Part shown: in pieces, positions 11,613 to 23,889 of the stretch | Position numbering within the stretch: the stretch's first letter is position 1 | Layout: every line of letters begins with the position of its first letter | From: Acridotheres tristis | Taxonomy: Eukaryota; Chordata; Aves; Passeriformes; Sturnidae | Reading direction: 5' to 3' | Length of the DNA stretch: 64,000 nt | Assembly (NCBI GenBank): GCA_037013685.1 | Contig: CM072892.1 | Coordinates: 1,736,001-1,800,000, forward strand | The notes under the pieces: model-generated | What the model was told of the DNA's origin: nothing | Databases searched by the model: none | What the model saw: the letters and a program-made list of their open reading frames with translations, nothing else | Position numbers and translations under genes: made by a program

Positions 11613-13455
11613 GATTTTTTTTAATATCTGACAGCCAAACTTTAGGAAAATCTGGAAATCCCCACCCAACCTTCATGGATGGGATCCACCCCATCCCCTC
11701 TCCAGCCTCTTTCTGCCAAGTTGCTTTGACATTCTGCTCATCTTTTGCAGAGAAATGATAAAATAAGCAATGAAAGCATTGGGGGATCTGGTTTTTTGCC
11801 TTCAGAGCCATTTCACTTCCCTGAATCCTTAACCAAGAGCAATTCTTCATTCATCAAATTCAGCAGGTGATGCAAAATCTCTGACACAGGTAGAGTTCCT
11901 TATTTTCTGGGGCTGAATTATTGAAAAAAAAAAAATCTTTGAAGTGCTCGCTGATGCTTTTCTTTTAAATAAGAAAACCCCAAAAATTCCTAAGGGGAAA
12001 AAAAAAAATCTCTTTCATGAACTGCAGATGGTTGGGGGCTTTTCATGGACTTGTGCTGGTAAAGGGGAGATTCCCCCCCGATAACAGAGACACCCCAAGG
12101 CACATCTCCCATCCCACCTGTTGGGATTTCACCTCCAAAGAGCCCCAAACCACCCGGGAATTCTCCTCCCCACAATCCTTCCAAAGCCCTGGGGATAATT
12201 CCCCATCCTGGCACCAAAACCTGTGCGAGTTCTTCTGCAAATGTTTTGTGTCCCCTTTAGTAGACCATGAATTTCTGTATTTTTAACTTGAAAAGCCATC
12301 CCCATCATTTGGACCTTGCTCAGTTCATTAAAATCTCGTTTTTCCTTCGAAACTGCCCAAATTTCTCGTGGAGGATCCTCCTGCCTCCTTCCCATCTGTG
12401 AACTGAGCTGCAGCAAGGCTGCAAAACCTGATCCTAGTCGAGTTGTAAAGCACTAATTCAGCTTTTTTTTTTTTTTTTTTTTTTTTTTGCCTGAGTTGCA
12501 GCTAAAAATATGGAGGCAATTGAGAACATTTTCAAATATTCGGAGCAGGGGTTTGAAAACAATATTCATAGATCATGCCTGTGCTCTGCCATGCAGCTCC
12601 CTGAGCACTGCCTGGGGAATAGTCCTGATCTATCGGATTTTTGATCAGGAGTTTTTCTGTGTAACAACAGCTGCTTGCATTTATTCATCAAAAGAATCAA
12701 AAAAAAAAAAAAAAAAAAAAAAAAGAGCTCAGGAAAAGTTGATATTTTCTCCCTGGTGACTCTGGAGTCCAAGAACTGCACTGAAATTCCTTTATCACAC
12801 ATCTCCTGCTGCCCCTCTCACCTGCCTGCTCTGGGAGGTGATTAACTCAATGATCACTATAAAAATGTTTTATTTAAGGGATAATTGTGAGCACTGGTAT
12901 CTCCCATTTCCAAAATCTCTTGCTTTATTATCCTTGCTCAAGAAGGTCTTAATATTTAAGTGATTTACTGCTCACTTTGAATGCCAGCCCGGCCATTAGG
13001 AGGCACATTTCACCAGGCACTGCCTAATTTTATGGGACATTATTTCTTTATAAACAGAGCCATTACTCTGCAGCATTAATTAAACCTCTTTGCCCATTAT
13101 GAACTCCATTTGGAAGACAACAACATCACCAACTGCCTGCCCTGAGGGATGAGTCTGCAATCCCAATTTTGGCTCCTGCCAAAGCACTTCCCAAGGAGTG
13201 GAGGCACCGGGAATGGGGAATATTTGTGCCACAGAGAGCTGTGATTTGTGGGGAGAAAGGAGCTCGTGAATAAAACATTTGCACTTCAGCGACCCAGTTT
13301 AGCTAAACTGTTTTGCATCAATAAGCCGGTCCTAAAAGGCTCTGTTTATTATTGCCAGCCTCCGAGGCTTTGGGAAATGGAATTACATCAGCCCCATTTA
13401 TAACATTTAATGTTGGGAGCAGACTGCAGCTGTTACATCACCAACTTCCCCTGGA
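11613..13455. other. unique non-coding sequence; possible conserved block at 12830-13400
   Basis: No gene recognised. Poly-T at 12463-12488 and poly-A at 12699-12724. From about 12830 to 13400 the sequence has no CR1 or simple repeats and is rich in homeodomain-like ATTA cores, which is typical of enhancers in gene deserts. That reading is inference only. Confidence 0.4.
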
Positions 13456-14490
13456 CAGCTGAGATTTGGGAGATTGTCACCTCTCCACCACAAAGAGACA
13501 TTCAGAAAAAAAACAAAAACCCCACCCCGCGAAAGGGGACACCAAAAAAAACCAAAAAAAAGCCCCAAAAATGCCCCAGCAAGAAGAATCCAAAAAAAAG
13601 ACAGAAGCCCTCCCAAAAAACCCCCACCGGAGGAGAAAGATTTGGGGGATTTCTGTTCCCAAGGAAAAACCAGAATAGTCCAGACATCATCCCTGAATTC
13701 CTTCCAGAAGCCCTCAGGGCACAGCACCCAAAATCCAGGAAAATGAGCCCAAAATGCCCTCAGTAAACAGAATTTGTGTTCTCCTCAGGATTTCTACACA
13801 AGAGACAGAGAGGCCTTCCCAAAAACTTCTTCTGGATGTGGCTGCAGAGATTTGGGGGATTTTCATGTTTCCACCATAAAGGACAGTCAGAAAAAAAACA
13901 GAATAGCCCAGCCACCATCCCTGAATTCCTTCCAGAAGCCCTCAGGGCCCAGCACCCAAAATCCAGGAAAATGAGCCCAAAATGCCCTCAGTAAACAGAA
14001 TTTGTGTTCTCCTCAGGATTTCTACACAAGAGACAGAGAGGCCTTCCCAAAAACTTCTTCTGGATGTGGCTGCAGAGATTTGGGGGATTTTCATGTTTCC
14101 ACCATAAAGGACAGTCAGAAAAAAAAACAGAATAGCCCAGCCACCATCCCTGAATTCCTTCCAGAAGCCCTCAGGGCCCAGCACCCAAAATCCAGGAAAA
14201 TACGCCCAAAATGCCCTCAGTAAACAGAATTTGTGTTCTCCTCAGCATTTCTGCATAAGAGACAGAGAGGCCTTCCCAAAAACTTCTTCTGGACTCGGGG
14301 ATGCAGAGATTTGGGGGATTTTCATGTTTCCACCATAAAGGACATTCAGAAAAAAAACAGAATAGCCCAGCCACCATCCCTGAATTCCTTCCAGAAGCCC
14401 TCAGGGCCCAGCACCCAAAATCCAGGAAAATGAGCCCAAAATGCCCTCAGTTCACAGAATTTGTGTTCTCCTCAGCATTTCTACGCAGGA
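13456..14490. repeat. tandem array of about 229-bp units
   Basis: The landmark 'ctcctcag(g/c)atttct' recurs with its following TTT at 13791, 14019, 14248 and 14478, giving periods of 228, 229 and 230. Each unit carries 'catccctgaattccttccag', 'cccaaaatgccctcag' and 'ttttcatgtttccaccataa'. The first unit is diverged and has an A/C-rich insert at about 13508-13640. Confidence 0.95.
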
Positions 14491-14535
14491 AAGATTCATT
14501 CAGCCTCCCCAGCTCCACCATCACACCATCCACGA

Positions 14536-14695
14536 TGGTTTGGGTTGGGAAACACCTTAAAGCCAATCCCATCCCACCCCTGCCATGCACAGGGATAATT
14601 TTCCCCAATCCCAGGTTGCTCCAAGCCCCAGTGCCCACCTGGCCTTGGGCACTTCCAGGGATCCAGGGATCCTCTGGCACCCTTTGGCACCACCA
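14536..14695 (-). mobile_element. CR1 LINE 3'-end fragment
   Basis: 'gatggtttgggttgggaaac', then 'ccccagtgcccacctggcc' and 'cacttccagggatccaggga', antisense CR1. Confidence 0.85.
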
Positions 14696-15660
14696 GCCTG
14701 TCAAAAGCTGCATCTTTCTTGCAAGTTTGGGACCCATCCCACAATTTCTGCACCAGTTTCACCCCCAAAATCCAACATTTATAAACACTCAAGGCTGGAG
14801 GAAATCCCTGTCCCAAGCAGTGGAGTTCTGCAGCATCTTCTGATTTTCACCCCAAGAGAGTCAGGCTTACAAGACCCCCTGCAAAGGGATAAACCCCCAG
14901 TTCCCATATTACTGATTTTTCTGATTATTTGGGTATTTACATATTTTTTTCCTCAGGTATGCACAGCCTGAGCTGTTGTGTCAGCCAGCTCCTCCCTGCA
15001 TTGCTCCAGAGCAGCCATTCCACAATTTAGGAATCCAGGACATCGTCCTCTGACATGTCTTAACCTCCCCATTAAAAAGTTTATGAGGTAAATATTGGTA
15101 AATATATATTTTTTTTTTAATCTGCTGGCTTTTTATATTTATCTGCTGGTTCAGCAGAACCCAGCAGACGTACCCAGAGATACTCCCTGTATTTAGGGTA
15201 GGAAATAATCCTGGTTTCTCAGCCTGGATCTGACTGGAAAATGATTTAGTGGTGCCCATTCCATATGGAAAAGCCAAAAAGCTGCTGAAGGAGAAAAGGC
15301 CGTCCCAGCTGGAGGCTGAGCTGCACCAGGGGACACACCACGGATTTATGGAGCACAAACCACGCCGGGAGCAGCAGCACGTGTGCCAGGCTGGATTTCC
15401 ATTCGCTGGGAATTCCACAGACACGCGGGGCACCCTCACCCCGTGTTCCCACTTTTATCCAAGCTGTGCCACATCTCAACGACACCCCGAGCTCCACACA
15501 GCCCTGGGACAGGCACAGGATGGATTAAAGCACAAAGGCAGGAGGGAGAGGCGGCCCCCAGCTCCCTGCAGGCACGGGCAGGAGGGAGATGTGCTGGGTG
15601 CAGGATTTAAAGGAGGGAGCTGAACTTTTCCCTCACACTGACACAGAAAAGCCATCCCAG
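14696..15660. other. unique non-coding sequence
   Basis: Nothing recognised. AT-rich around 14930-15130. The open frame at 15249-15623 has no recognisable product. Confidence 0.4.
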
Positions 15661-15866
15661 CACCTTCCTCTCCATCCTGATTTGTTCAGATCCAGGAGAA
15701 GGATTTCCTCTCCATCCTGATTTGCTCAGATCCAGGAGAAGGATTTCCTCTCCATCCTGATTTGCTCAGATCCAGGAGAAGGATTTCCTCTCCATCCTGA
15801 TTTGCTCAGATCCAGGAGAAGGATTTCCTCTCCATCCTGATTTGCTCAGATCCAGGAGAAGGATCC
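15661..15866. repeat. 40-bp minisatellite, five copies
   Basis: 'cctctccatcctgatttg' recurs at 15667, 15707, 15747, 15787 and 15827 (period exactly 40). Only the first unit differs visibly (gttcag against gctcag), so the expansion looks recent. Confidence 0.97.
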
Positions 15867-16199
15867 TGGCTGCAGGGTGTCCATGAACAAACCCTCTGAG
15901 CACAGCCGTGTCCCCAGAGCCAATGCAGCTCATTTGGATTCAGCAGGAGAATTCCTACAGCAGCTGCAGGCAGGGAGAGTTCAGCAGGGAGCTGGAGGCT
16001 TGGAATAGAGAGAATTCCATGGGGACAGCCATGTCCTGGAGAAGGGAGCAGAGCCAGGCTGCAGGTGGAGCTGCCCCACTGCTGCCAGTGCCTCCCACTC
16101 TCCCCAAAACCATTCAGACCCACTCCTAATCCCACCAGCATCCCAAATCCCACTGCCAGCCCCTCAGACATCAAAAATACCCCGTCAAAACAGGCAGGA
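15867..16199. other. unique non-coding sequence
   Basis: Nothing recognised. Confidence 0.4.
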
Positions 16200-16312
16200 T
16201 GGGGCTTGGAGCAAGCTGGGATGACGGGAGGTGTCCCTGCCATGGCAGGGGCTGGAATGGCTTTGGCTTTAAGGTCCCTTCCAGCCCAAACCACGCTGGG
16301 ATTCTGGGATTC
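16200..16312 (+). mobile_element. CR1 LINE 3' fragment, sense orientation
   Basis: 'gggaggtgtccctgccatgg' followed by 'ggtcccttccagcccaaacc' and 'gggattctgggattcc', the sense CR1 3' end with a short tail. Confidence 0.85.
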
Positions 16313-19300
16313 CATGAACTTAAGTGGAATTAAACAACACTCCCCACCGGGTTTTTTCCTTCTGAGCTCCCTGCTTACCATGCAAAACCCTTCAAATCCA
16401 AAATTGCAGTCCTGTTTCATCAGTTACATAATTACTCTGCTAGCACTAATTAGCAGCTGACTGTAAACATAACTTTTATCCCAGAAGACATTCCCTGTTT
16501 GGAGCACGGCTGAAAATGCAAGTCAGGTCCCGCTCTGGTGCTCCTTCCAATGTGCTTAATAATCCTCAGCACTCGTCTCCTCGTGTTCAGGAGAATTTAT
16601 AGTGGCAAGGCAAGAGAAAAGCCGAGCAATGTTCCATCGGAAATTAGGAGGAAAAGCAAATGCTGAGGGAAAATATGCTCAGATGGGCAAAAAAAAAAAA
16701 AAAAAAAAAAGCGTACCTGGGCCAAAGAGTGACAAATTGCTCCTTTTTAGGAGACCTTTTTAGCACGGGGAGGCACTGAAGAAATGCCATGTTCTACTCA
16801 GCAGAAAAATCAGAGATGGATGCAATTAAATCCCTGAAGGTCTGAGGGAAATGGGAGCAAAGAGAGGGATCTGCCTGCAGATAATTAAATGTTCATTTTG
16901 GTGCCAGCAGGATCGGAGGCCAGACCTTGAAAAGTGGCAACTTGTGGGAATGCAGCGAGGTGGGGATGGGAACAGCCTTCCCAAAAAAAAAAAACTCCCT
17001 CCCAAAAGTCCCTTCCCCTCATTTTCCACGAGGTCCCACATGGAACACGGGATGGGGCTGGGATGTGCAGGAATCTCCCAGCATGGAGATGTGAGGTTGG
17101 AATGGCACTGACAGAGATCCCACAAAAACCCTATGGCTTCACATCTCCAGCCAGCACCCTAAGAAGGGCTGAATTCCCAGGAATCCCTGTGGATCCAAGG
17201 GATAATAACATGGAGGAGTCATTCCATCCTGGGAAAAATGTCAGAGGGACCTCACGAAGCCTCAGCAGTGACCAGGCTCGGGGTAAGGCCTGCAAGCTTA
17301 AAAAAAAAAAAAAAAAAAATCACTGAGCAGAGGTGAGGGACAGGAGAATCCTTCTCATCAACCATTTCAATCCCAGATGCACGACCCCAAAATTCCCTGC
17401 TGGAATATTCCCTGGCTGTCTTGGTTTGAAAGAGAAGTGTTGGTTAACAAAGGCAGGAAATGGAGAATGCAAACCCCCTCCCTCTGAATTATTATCATTT
17501 TGAAATGAAGGGGCTCTCAGGCAAAGCTGTGGGAATAGGAATAACAGTTCTTTGCCAGGACAATTCCAATAGCAATGCAGGATTGCAGAGAACAAACCCA
17601 GAGCAGGGGCAGAGGGAGAATCCAAGGTGCCCCGTCAGTCAGTCAGGGTTGGTGCAGTCCCATTCCATGGTGGCTGATCCTCCTGCAGGGACAGATGTGG
17701 TTCTGCTGGAGCAGGGCTCCTGCACAAGGTGCACTTTTCCTCCAAAGCTGCAGGGATGATGTGCAAGGCTCTGGTTTTCCTCTGGGATCCAGTGGGAAAA
17801 GGCTGCTCTGCTGTTCCAAATCTCCCCTTTGATCTGGGTAGGAAATGCTCGGCTCCTGCCCTGGCTGGAGCATCTCCCCATGGGATGATGGAATTTGATC
17901 AGCCCTGCCCTGGGACTGCATGGCCATGGACAGGAGAGATCTCCTGGAGGGAGGATGGGCTGTGGGGAAGAGAAAGAACACTGCCACAGCTGGGTGAACA
18001 GCTGGGATAGAGCACACACTGCTGGGCACGGCCTGACTGGAAAACCAGGACACCTGCCAAGCTCAACATCACTGCAAAGGGTTAATAGCGTTTGCTACAC
18101 CAAAAAAAAGAAAAGACAATTCTCCCTTAGCTTAGCATCACTCTCCAGGAAAAAACCACCCAGAGTGCTGGGAGCTGGATGATGGCATTGCCTGCAGATC
18201 CTGAATTCAGCATTTCCCAAGGCCAAACTGAACAAATTACTTGAGAATCTTTTTAAAATTGCAAAGATTTTCTGGCTCCAAAGCCCAGAAAATCCCATTC
18301 AACTTCATCCATAACTGGGAGGTTTCTTCCTCGTGGGAAAAAAAAAAAAAAGTTTAGAAACAGATCAAATAGAATTGATTTAAGGAAAGAACAAGTTAAT
18401 CAAACTGCTGGATTCAGCACAAATTTCCAGCCCCTTCCAAGGCACATCCTGGTCCCCTGGAGAGCAGCTCATCCCTGGATGCAGAAGTCAAGAAGTTTTT
18501 AAGAACTGCAGTAACTTCCCAACTTCTCCCAGAGAATCCTTGTCCTGGACTTCACCCCCAAAGTTCATTTCTAGACTGAATATTTCATGGAGATTTAACC
18601 AAATACCAGTAGAAATTAAGATATTAATGAGAGCGGATTGCCACTGCCAAAGGGGCATTTTCACTGGACTCAGGAAAACCAGAGGGAAAATTCTCCTTCC
18701 ACCTGAGCCCAACTTTTGAGCCAAAGTGGATTGGAAGGAAATTCCCTGAGGATTAGTCATTAAAAACCACTTTTCTCCCCGAAATGGAGTCCTGGGCACA
18801 TGGGGCCTCCATCCTTCCTGGTGGGAAGATGAGGACAAGGAGCTGAACGTGCCGGGACTGTGGATGGGGAATTCTGGAAGCCCCAGAAATTCCCGGAGAT
18901 CCTCACCAGGCTGCTCAGCGGATTTGTACCTGGATTTGTAATTTACCCCAGAATATCCACCCAAAACGCCTTCCCACAGCGCTGGGCACGGCGAGAGGAT
19001 CGTGCAGAGGATTTTCCACCGTTCCCTGAGCTCCAAGGACAGCGGGAGATGCTTTGAATATCAAAAGGATTCCGAGAGGCTGGGACAGGTCCGGCACGGA
19101 GCTTTTCTCACCCCAATGATGCTCGGGGTGATTAATGAACCGACTCAGCCTCCTCTCCGAAGGTTCGTGACCACAAGGTGGAGGTCACAAACGGAACATC
19201 CTGAAATCCCGGGGAAAAGCAGAATTTTTTTCCCCTTCAAGGATCCAAGATGTAAAATTCTGCCCAGCAAAGGCTCGCCCGGAGCCAGGTTCTGCTCGGA

Positions 19301-20727
19301 CTAATTATTTGCATCTTCCCCGCTTTGCAAACCTACAGAGAGAAGCCAGCTCACCGTTTCCCCATCTCCGGGTTTATTATTTTATTAATGAAAGCACCAG
19401 CAGAAGAATGACGAGTTGATTTTAATGATCCCATCCCCTTAATTTCTGCCGTGCACCGTGGATCTGTGGAGCAGCAAAGGAACCTTGTTAGTGTGAGCGT
19501 GTGTGAGTGTGTGCAGCTCGTAGGTGCAGGAGGAGAATTAACGAGCTTGATTTGCTGATCAGCAGATTTGGGAGTTATTTAAATTACTCCGCGGCTTGAA
19601 TTTGTTGCGAGAAAAAAAAAAAAAAATAAAAATTCATGATTTTCCCATCAGCGTTTTTAGCCGACCCCTCACTCCCCAGCAGAAAAAAAAAAGCCAGGAG
19701 AGGGAATTGAGGAGCAGAAAACGCTGCCAGCAGGGAGATATGGGATGAAGACTTCAAATTTTAGGAAAGAATTAATCCCTGGAGCACCTGCACCCAGCCA
19801 GAAGCTGGAAAACACAGACCCGGCTCAGCTCCACCATCTGCCGAGGAGAATCCAGCTCCTCCTTCCACAGATGCCTCTCCCAGCTCATCCACACCTTTAT
19901 ATTCCCAATTTCTTGCTCAAGCCTCTTCCCAAGCTTATTCTCCTCCATCAAATCTCGAAATTTGGATATTTGGAGTGGGCAGCTCCTTCAAATCCACAAC
20001 TTCAGGTGGAAATCTCAATTTTTTTCCCCCCATGTATTTATCATTTCTGTTGTGTGAGGGATGTGGGGGGGACCCAGAGCCTTGCAGAGCTCTGAGAGAA
20101 TTACAGGGAAAGAAAAATAGAATTAAAAGGATAAAAAGCTCCACAAGGGAAAGCTCCAACATCCCAAACAGGCAAATTCCATGAGGAGAAAATGGTGCTC
20201 CTTGCAGCAGTGGTCAGGAAAATAAAAACAAAAGAAAATTTTTAAAAAAATTAAAACGCAGACACCAAAGAAAATGATAACAAGTGAGAAGATGTTTTCT
20301 TTAAACTGTGGTTATTTTTTTTCTGTTGTGATTTGTGTTGCTCCTTCCTCCAGATTTATTTCCTTCCTCCCTCCCACAAAAAAAAGGTCCAAAGTTTTTC
20401 ATCAAGCCAAAGATGTTTCTCACAACCAAAACTTTCCTTGGAAAACTTTGCTTTTCAGCCAATGTGAATGAAAAATAACCAAGGGAGCTGATTTCCCAAG
20501 ACAACTCCAACTTCGGAAGTTCCAAAGCTCCTCCATCAGAGTTTTCCTTGGGAAATTCCACGTTTCAGATCCAGCAGAGGCTGCTCCACCCATTGCAGAT
20601 CCCAGCAGGAAGAGCAGAGACCCCACTGGATCCAGCATCTCCCACGGCCACCCCCAGCCCAGCCCTTCTCCCTCCAGCTGAACTGGAAGAGCTGAAATGA
20701 GGGATACAGGATTTCAGGTGGCTCTTT
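16313..20727. other. long unique non-coding stretch
   Basis: No exon, RNA or transposon was recognised over 4.4 kb. Poly-A runs lie at 16690-16710, 17301-17320, 18340-18352 and 19611-19626. The blocks 16420-16760 and 19300-19610 are repeat-free and rich in ATTA/TAAT, so are possible conserved non-coding elements. Confidence 0.4.
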
Positions 20728-20815
20728 AAATGCTGCTTGTTGTATCCAGATGATATATCAATTTATTTATTATTTTAAATGCTGTTTATTGTATCCAGAG
20801 GATTCAGCAATTCAG
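20728..20815. repeat. imperfect tandem duplication of about 48 bp
   Basis: 'aaatgctgcttgttgtatcc' near 20728 is followed by 'aaatgctgtttattgtatcc' near 20776, with similar downstream bases (agatgatatatcaa against agaggattcagcaa). Confidence 0.7.
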
Positions 20816-20844
20816 GGTCCTGGGTGACAGAGCCCAGCCCAGCC

Positions 20845-21344
20845 TGTCACCTCAGCTGTGGGTTTGTCTGAAGCCACTCTAGTTCTGTTACAATGCATTC
20901 TAGACTTTTCTTTTAATAAATAACAACCAATCAATACCTTTACTATTACCTGTAGCCTATCATAACCACTAACATTACCATATCCATGTTCCCATTTTCC
21001 AATCACAAAACGTTAGTGTGTTACAGTTTAAGCTGGAAGTTGTTTTTCAGTTTTCTTGCAGTGGAAAATTCTGAGATCTTTTCTCTCCTTGCAACATTGG
21101 CTTTCTTGTTTGTCTGTGAAAATCTTTTTGCTTGGTAAAAACATCTTTTGTTTGAGGTGGGTTTATCCTTTGCTCTGAGTTATAAAAGCCCCTTCCAACT
21201 CACATACTAACATAGTTTTTGCTTTCTAGTTACCCAGTCACACTGGCTCAGCAATTCTTCTATATCAAAATTTGCTTTCATTTCTATTCCTTCTTCAGAT
21301 TCCACATTCAAAGATCTTTGTGTTACACACCCACATCTGTGACA
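20845..21344 (+). mobile_element. candidate LTR of an endogenous retrovirus
   Basis: The 500-bp block starts TGTCAC and ends GTGACA, a 6-bp inverted terminal repeat of the TG...CA kind. It has a promoter-like TATAAAAG at 21181-21188 and a CCAAT motif in 'aacaaccaatcaatacc'. Flanks 'ccagcc' and 'ccttcc' are only weakly alike, so no clear target duplication. No AATAAA lies downstream of the TATA motif. Assignment is by structure only. Confidence 0.4.
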
Positions 21345-21879
21345 CCTTCCTGTCCAACCCCTATCCATCCCAGCATGGAACCCCACAATTTCCCCCTCAT
21401 CCTCCTCCTCCTCCTCCTGCTGCTGCTGGGTGATCTCCACAGGGAAGGACAAATCCCTGCCTCAATCCAGGCAGGAATTGCAGTTCCTGGCCTGTCACCT
21501 TCGAGCCATCACTCACAGACAGCTCCCACCTGGGGACTCCATCCCTTCTTCCTCAGCCTCCTCCTGCCTTCAGCCCTGCTCTGAATCCCAGCATTTATTT
21601 TCCCCAAACATCTCCTGCTGGGTTTTTCCCATCATCATTCCAGAAGAAGCTGCACCTGCAGCTGCAGAGCTGAGGTTGCATTCACACACCAAGAAAAAGT
21701 GGAATTTTGGGCATTCCCAGAAATACCAAACCTGATCCGTGGTCACCAGGGAGGGAAGAAGGGCAGGGATGTGCTGATCCAGCACTGAGGTGTAATGGGT
21801 TTGTTGCACCACTTTATCAGTGACTTATTTTCATTTTCTTCTGTCTTCACTCAGAGCCAGGATTAAAAACACAAGGGAG
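21345..21879. other. sequence between two LTR-like blocks
   Basis: Contains a CTC/CTG-rich stretch at 21395-21428. I find no gag, pol or env coding. It may be internal non-coding sequence of a defective retroelement or unrelated. Confidence 0.3.
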
Positions 21880-22450
21880 ACAAATTTCTCATGTTTGGGC
21901 CTGGTTGTTTATTAAATCTTATTTAAAGCACAGAGAGCTCTGTAACATTTCTAGATTCCAGCTAAAAGTGAGCAGAATGGAGATGGATCCAGCTGGTTAC
22001 AAGGTGTTTTAAAGCTAAACAGTGCAATAGAGAATTAACACCGATATTATTGATACTTTTAACCCAATAATAAAATTCCCATGACCCTCAGTGTGACACT
22101 GAGTGACCAACCAGAAACTGCTGCCTGAAACCATGGAGAAGAAGGAAGATGAGCCCAGAAAGAGACACCACCCCAAATCCTCCATCCTGTCCCACACCCA
22201 TTCCTATATTATAAAACCCCAAATCCCAAACCCTTCCCCATGTGCAATCACACACTTCTATTTCACTGCACACCCGGGATTTTAACTCCATCCCCCAAAT
22301 TTGGAGCCTTGTCCAAGGGCTCAGCTCCAAAGCAGTGTTCTGCAGGGGGGCAGTGCCTGACAGCACAGAAAGCTCAATAATCCCCAGGATTGTGGGATCC
22401 AGCACTGAGGTTTTTGGGAGGTGCCTCACAGAAGATGTTGCAGCAGGAGA
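21880..22450 (-). mobile_element. possible LTR-derived segment
   Basis: Antisense polyadenylation-like 'gttgtttattaaatc' near 21905, low-repeat LTR-like body and 'ttcctatattataaaacccc' near 22202. A 16-bp direct repeat gatccagcactgaggt lies at 21776-21791 and 22396-22411, around most of the block. Ends were not resolved. Confidence 0.3.
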
Positions 22451-22924
22451 GGCAACACAGGGTCAAGGTTTGATTCCCAATTCCTCCATTTGGCCAAAAT
22501 CCAAAGAAACCAGAGGCACAAACACCAGTGAAATGCACTCGAACTGCTCTGTGCCTGCAGTGACATTCCTTGGCTTTGTCACACAGTGGGAAAGCCCCAA
22601 AGGAAGCAGACAGGAATTGGGGACCCACCCAACCCAGGAGTGAAAGCTGAGCACCAGATCCACATCACATTGCCACAAATAACAACATTTTTGGCCATTT
22701 TTGCTTCAGATGGGCCAAGTTCTCATCCACACCCTGCTTGGCCCCCTCTTACCTGCAAATATAAGGCTGCAGAGTGTCTTCCTCCCCTTTAATTTAATTT
22801 AATAACCAATTTAATTTGTAGGATGACATCAGGTCTCCTCACAGACACCCTCCCTGCAAACCTCACCCAAAATGGACACAAAGGCAGGATGGGAAATGGT
22901 TTTGCAGCTCCCAAGAAGTTTCAA
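22451..22924. other. unique non-coding sequence
   Basis: Nothing recognised. There is a short TTTAATTTAATTTAATAACC stretch near 22785. Confidence 0.35.
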
Positions 22925-23125
22925 AATCATTGAATCATGGAATATTCTGAGCTGGATCCATCAGGATCAGTGATCCAACTCCTGCAAAGACACCTCAACA
23001 ATCCCACCCTGGGCATCCCTGGGAGCATTTTCCAAACACTCCTGGAGCTCTGGCAGCCTTGGGAATGTCACCATTCCCTGGGGAGCCTGGGCAGTGCCCA
23101 GCACACTTAGGGGGAAGAAAAAAAA
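22925..23125 (-). mobile_element. CR1 LINE 3'-end fragment
   Basis: 'cattgaatcatggaatattc', 'ccaactcctgcaaagacacc' and 'ctggagctctggcagcc', antisense CR1 of the same subtype as 3235-3425. Confidence 0.85.
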
Positions 23126-23485
23126 GGAAATTTTCCAGATTTTCATGCAGATCAGGGAGAAGGTTCAGGCACTAAAAATGCTCAGAGTGTTCTGATAATT
23201 CTTGAGGGATCCACCAGGACAGGATGTGATGTTTCAGCAGGGATGGTGACAATCATTGCACAGTTCCCTGTGCCCTCCCTAAAAAAGGATTTTGTGGAAA
23301 TCAAAAATTAAATTAAAAAAAAAAAAAAAAAGAGGAAAATACTCCCCAGAGGGTGACAGAGCAGCCAACTCTGCCTGTCCAGAACAAGGAGTCACTTGGT
23401 TTGTTCAAACCAAGAGGAAGAGGGGACTGAGGGGAGACTCACCAGGATCTGCAGGCCCAGTTTGGGACCAGGGACAGGACCCAGG
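23126..23485. other. unique non-coding sequence
   Basis: A-run at about 23315-23331. Nothing else recognised. Confidence 0.4.
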
Positions 23486-23889
23486 TGATGCCAGACTAAA
23501 TTAAGGGAATAAAAAATTATATTTATTGAAGGGCCTTCAGGTACATTTTGGGCAGACAAAGCCCCCCCAGAGCTACACCCAAAATGGACAATGGGTTTTC
23601 ACACTTTTATAAGTTTGGTCCATTTGTACATTGGGGGTGAATCTTCCAATTACAGCTTCAGGTAATGAGGTCATTTATCCCAAATTTGCTCCCCCCAACT
23701 CACTTTTGTTTCCATCTCTGGGGGCCTGAGGCAGTGAGGGGTCCTTGATTCCCAGGAGAGGAATTGTTGTGTGTGCCCAAACTGGGAGAGCAGCAGCTCA
23801 CACTGGGTGTGGAGTTTAGAGTTCCACACTAAAGAATTACAGCATTACAAATACATGAAAAATATAAAATCTAAAATCCTAAATCATCA
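23486..23889 (-). mobile_element. solo LTR with 4-bp target duplication
   Basis: The 404-bp block is bounded by TGATG (23486) and CATCA (23885-23889) and flanked on both sides by CAGG (23482-23485 and 23890-23893). On the minus strand a polyadenylation signal AATAAA lies near the 3' end (plus-strand 'tttatt' near 23520). Part of it, 'gtgtggagtttagagtt', resembles the LTRs at 50814 and 53001. No internal retroviral genes adjoin it. Confidence 0.7.
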
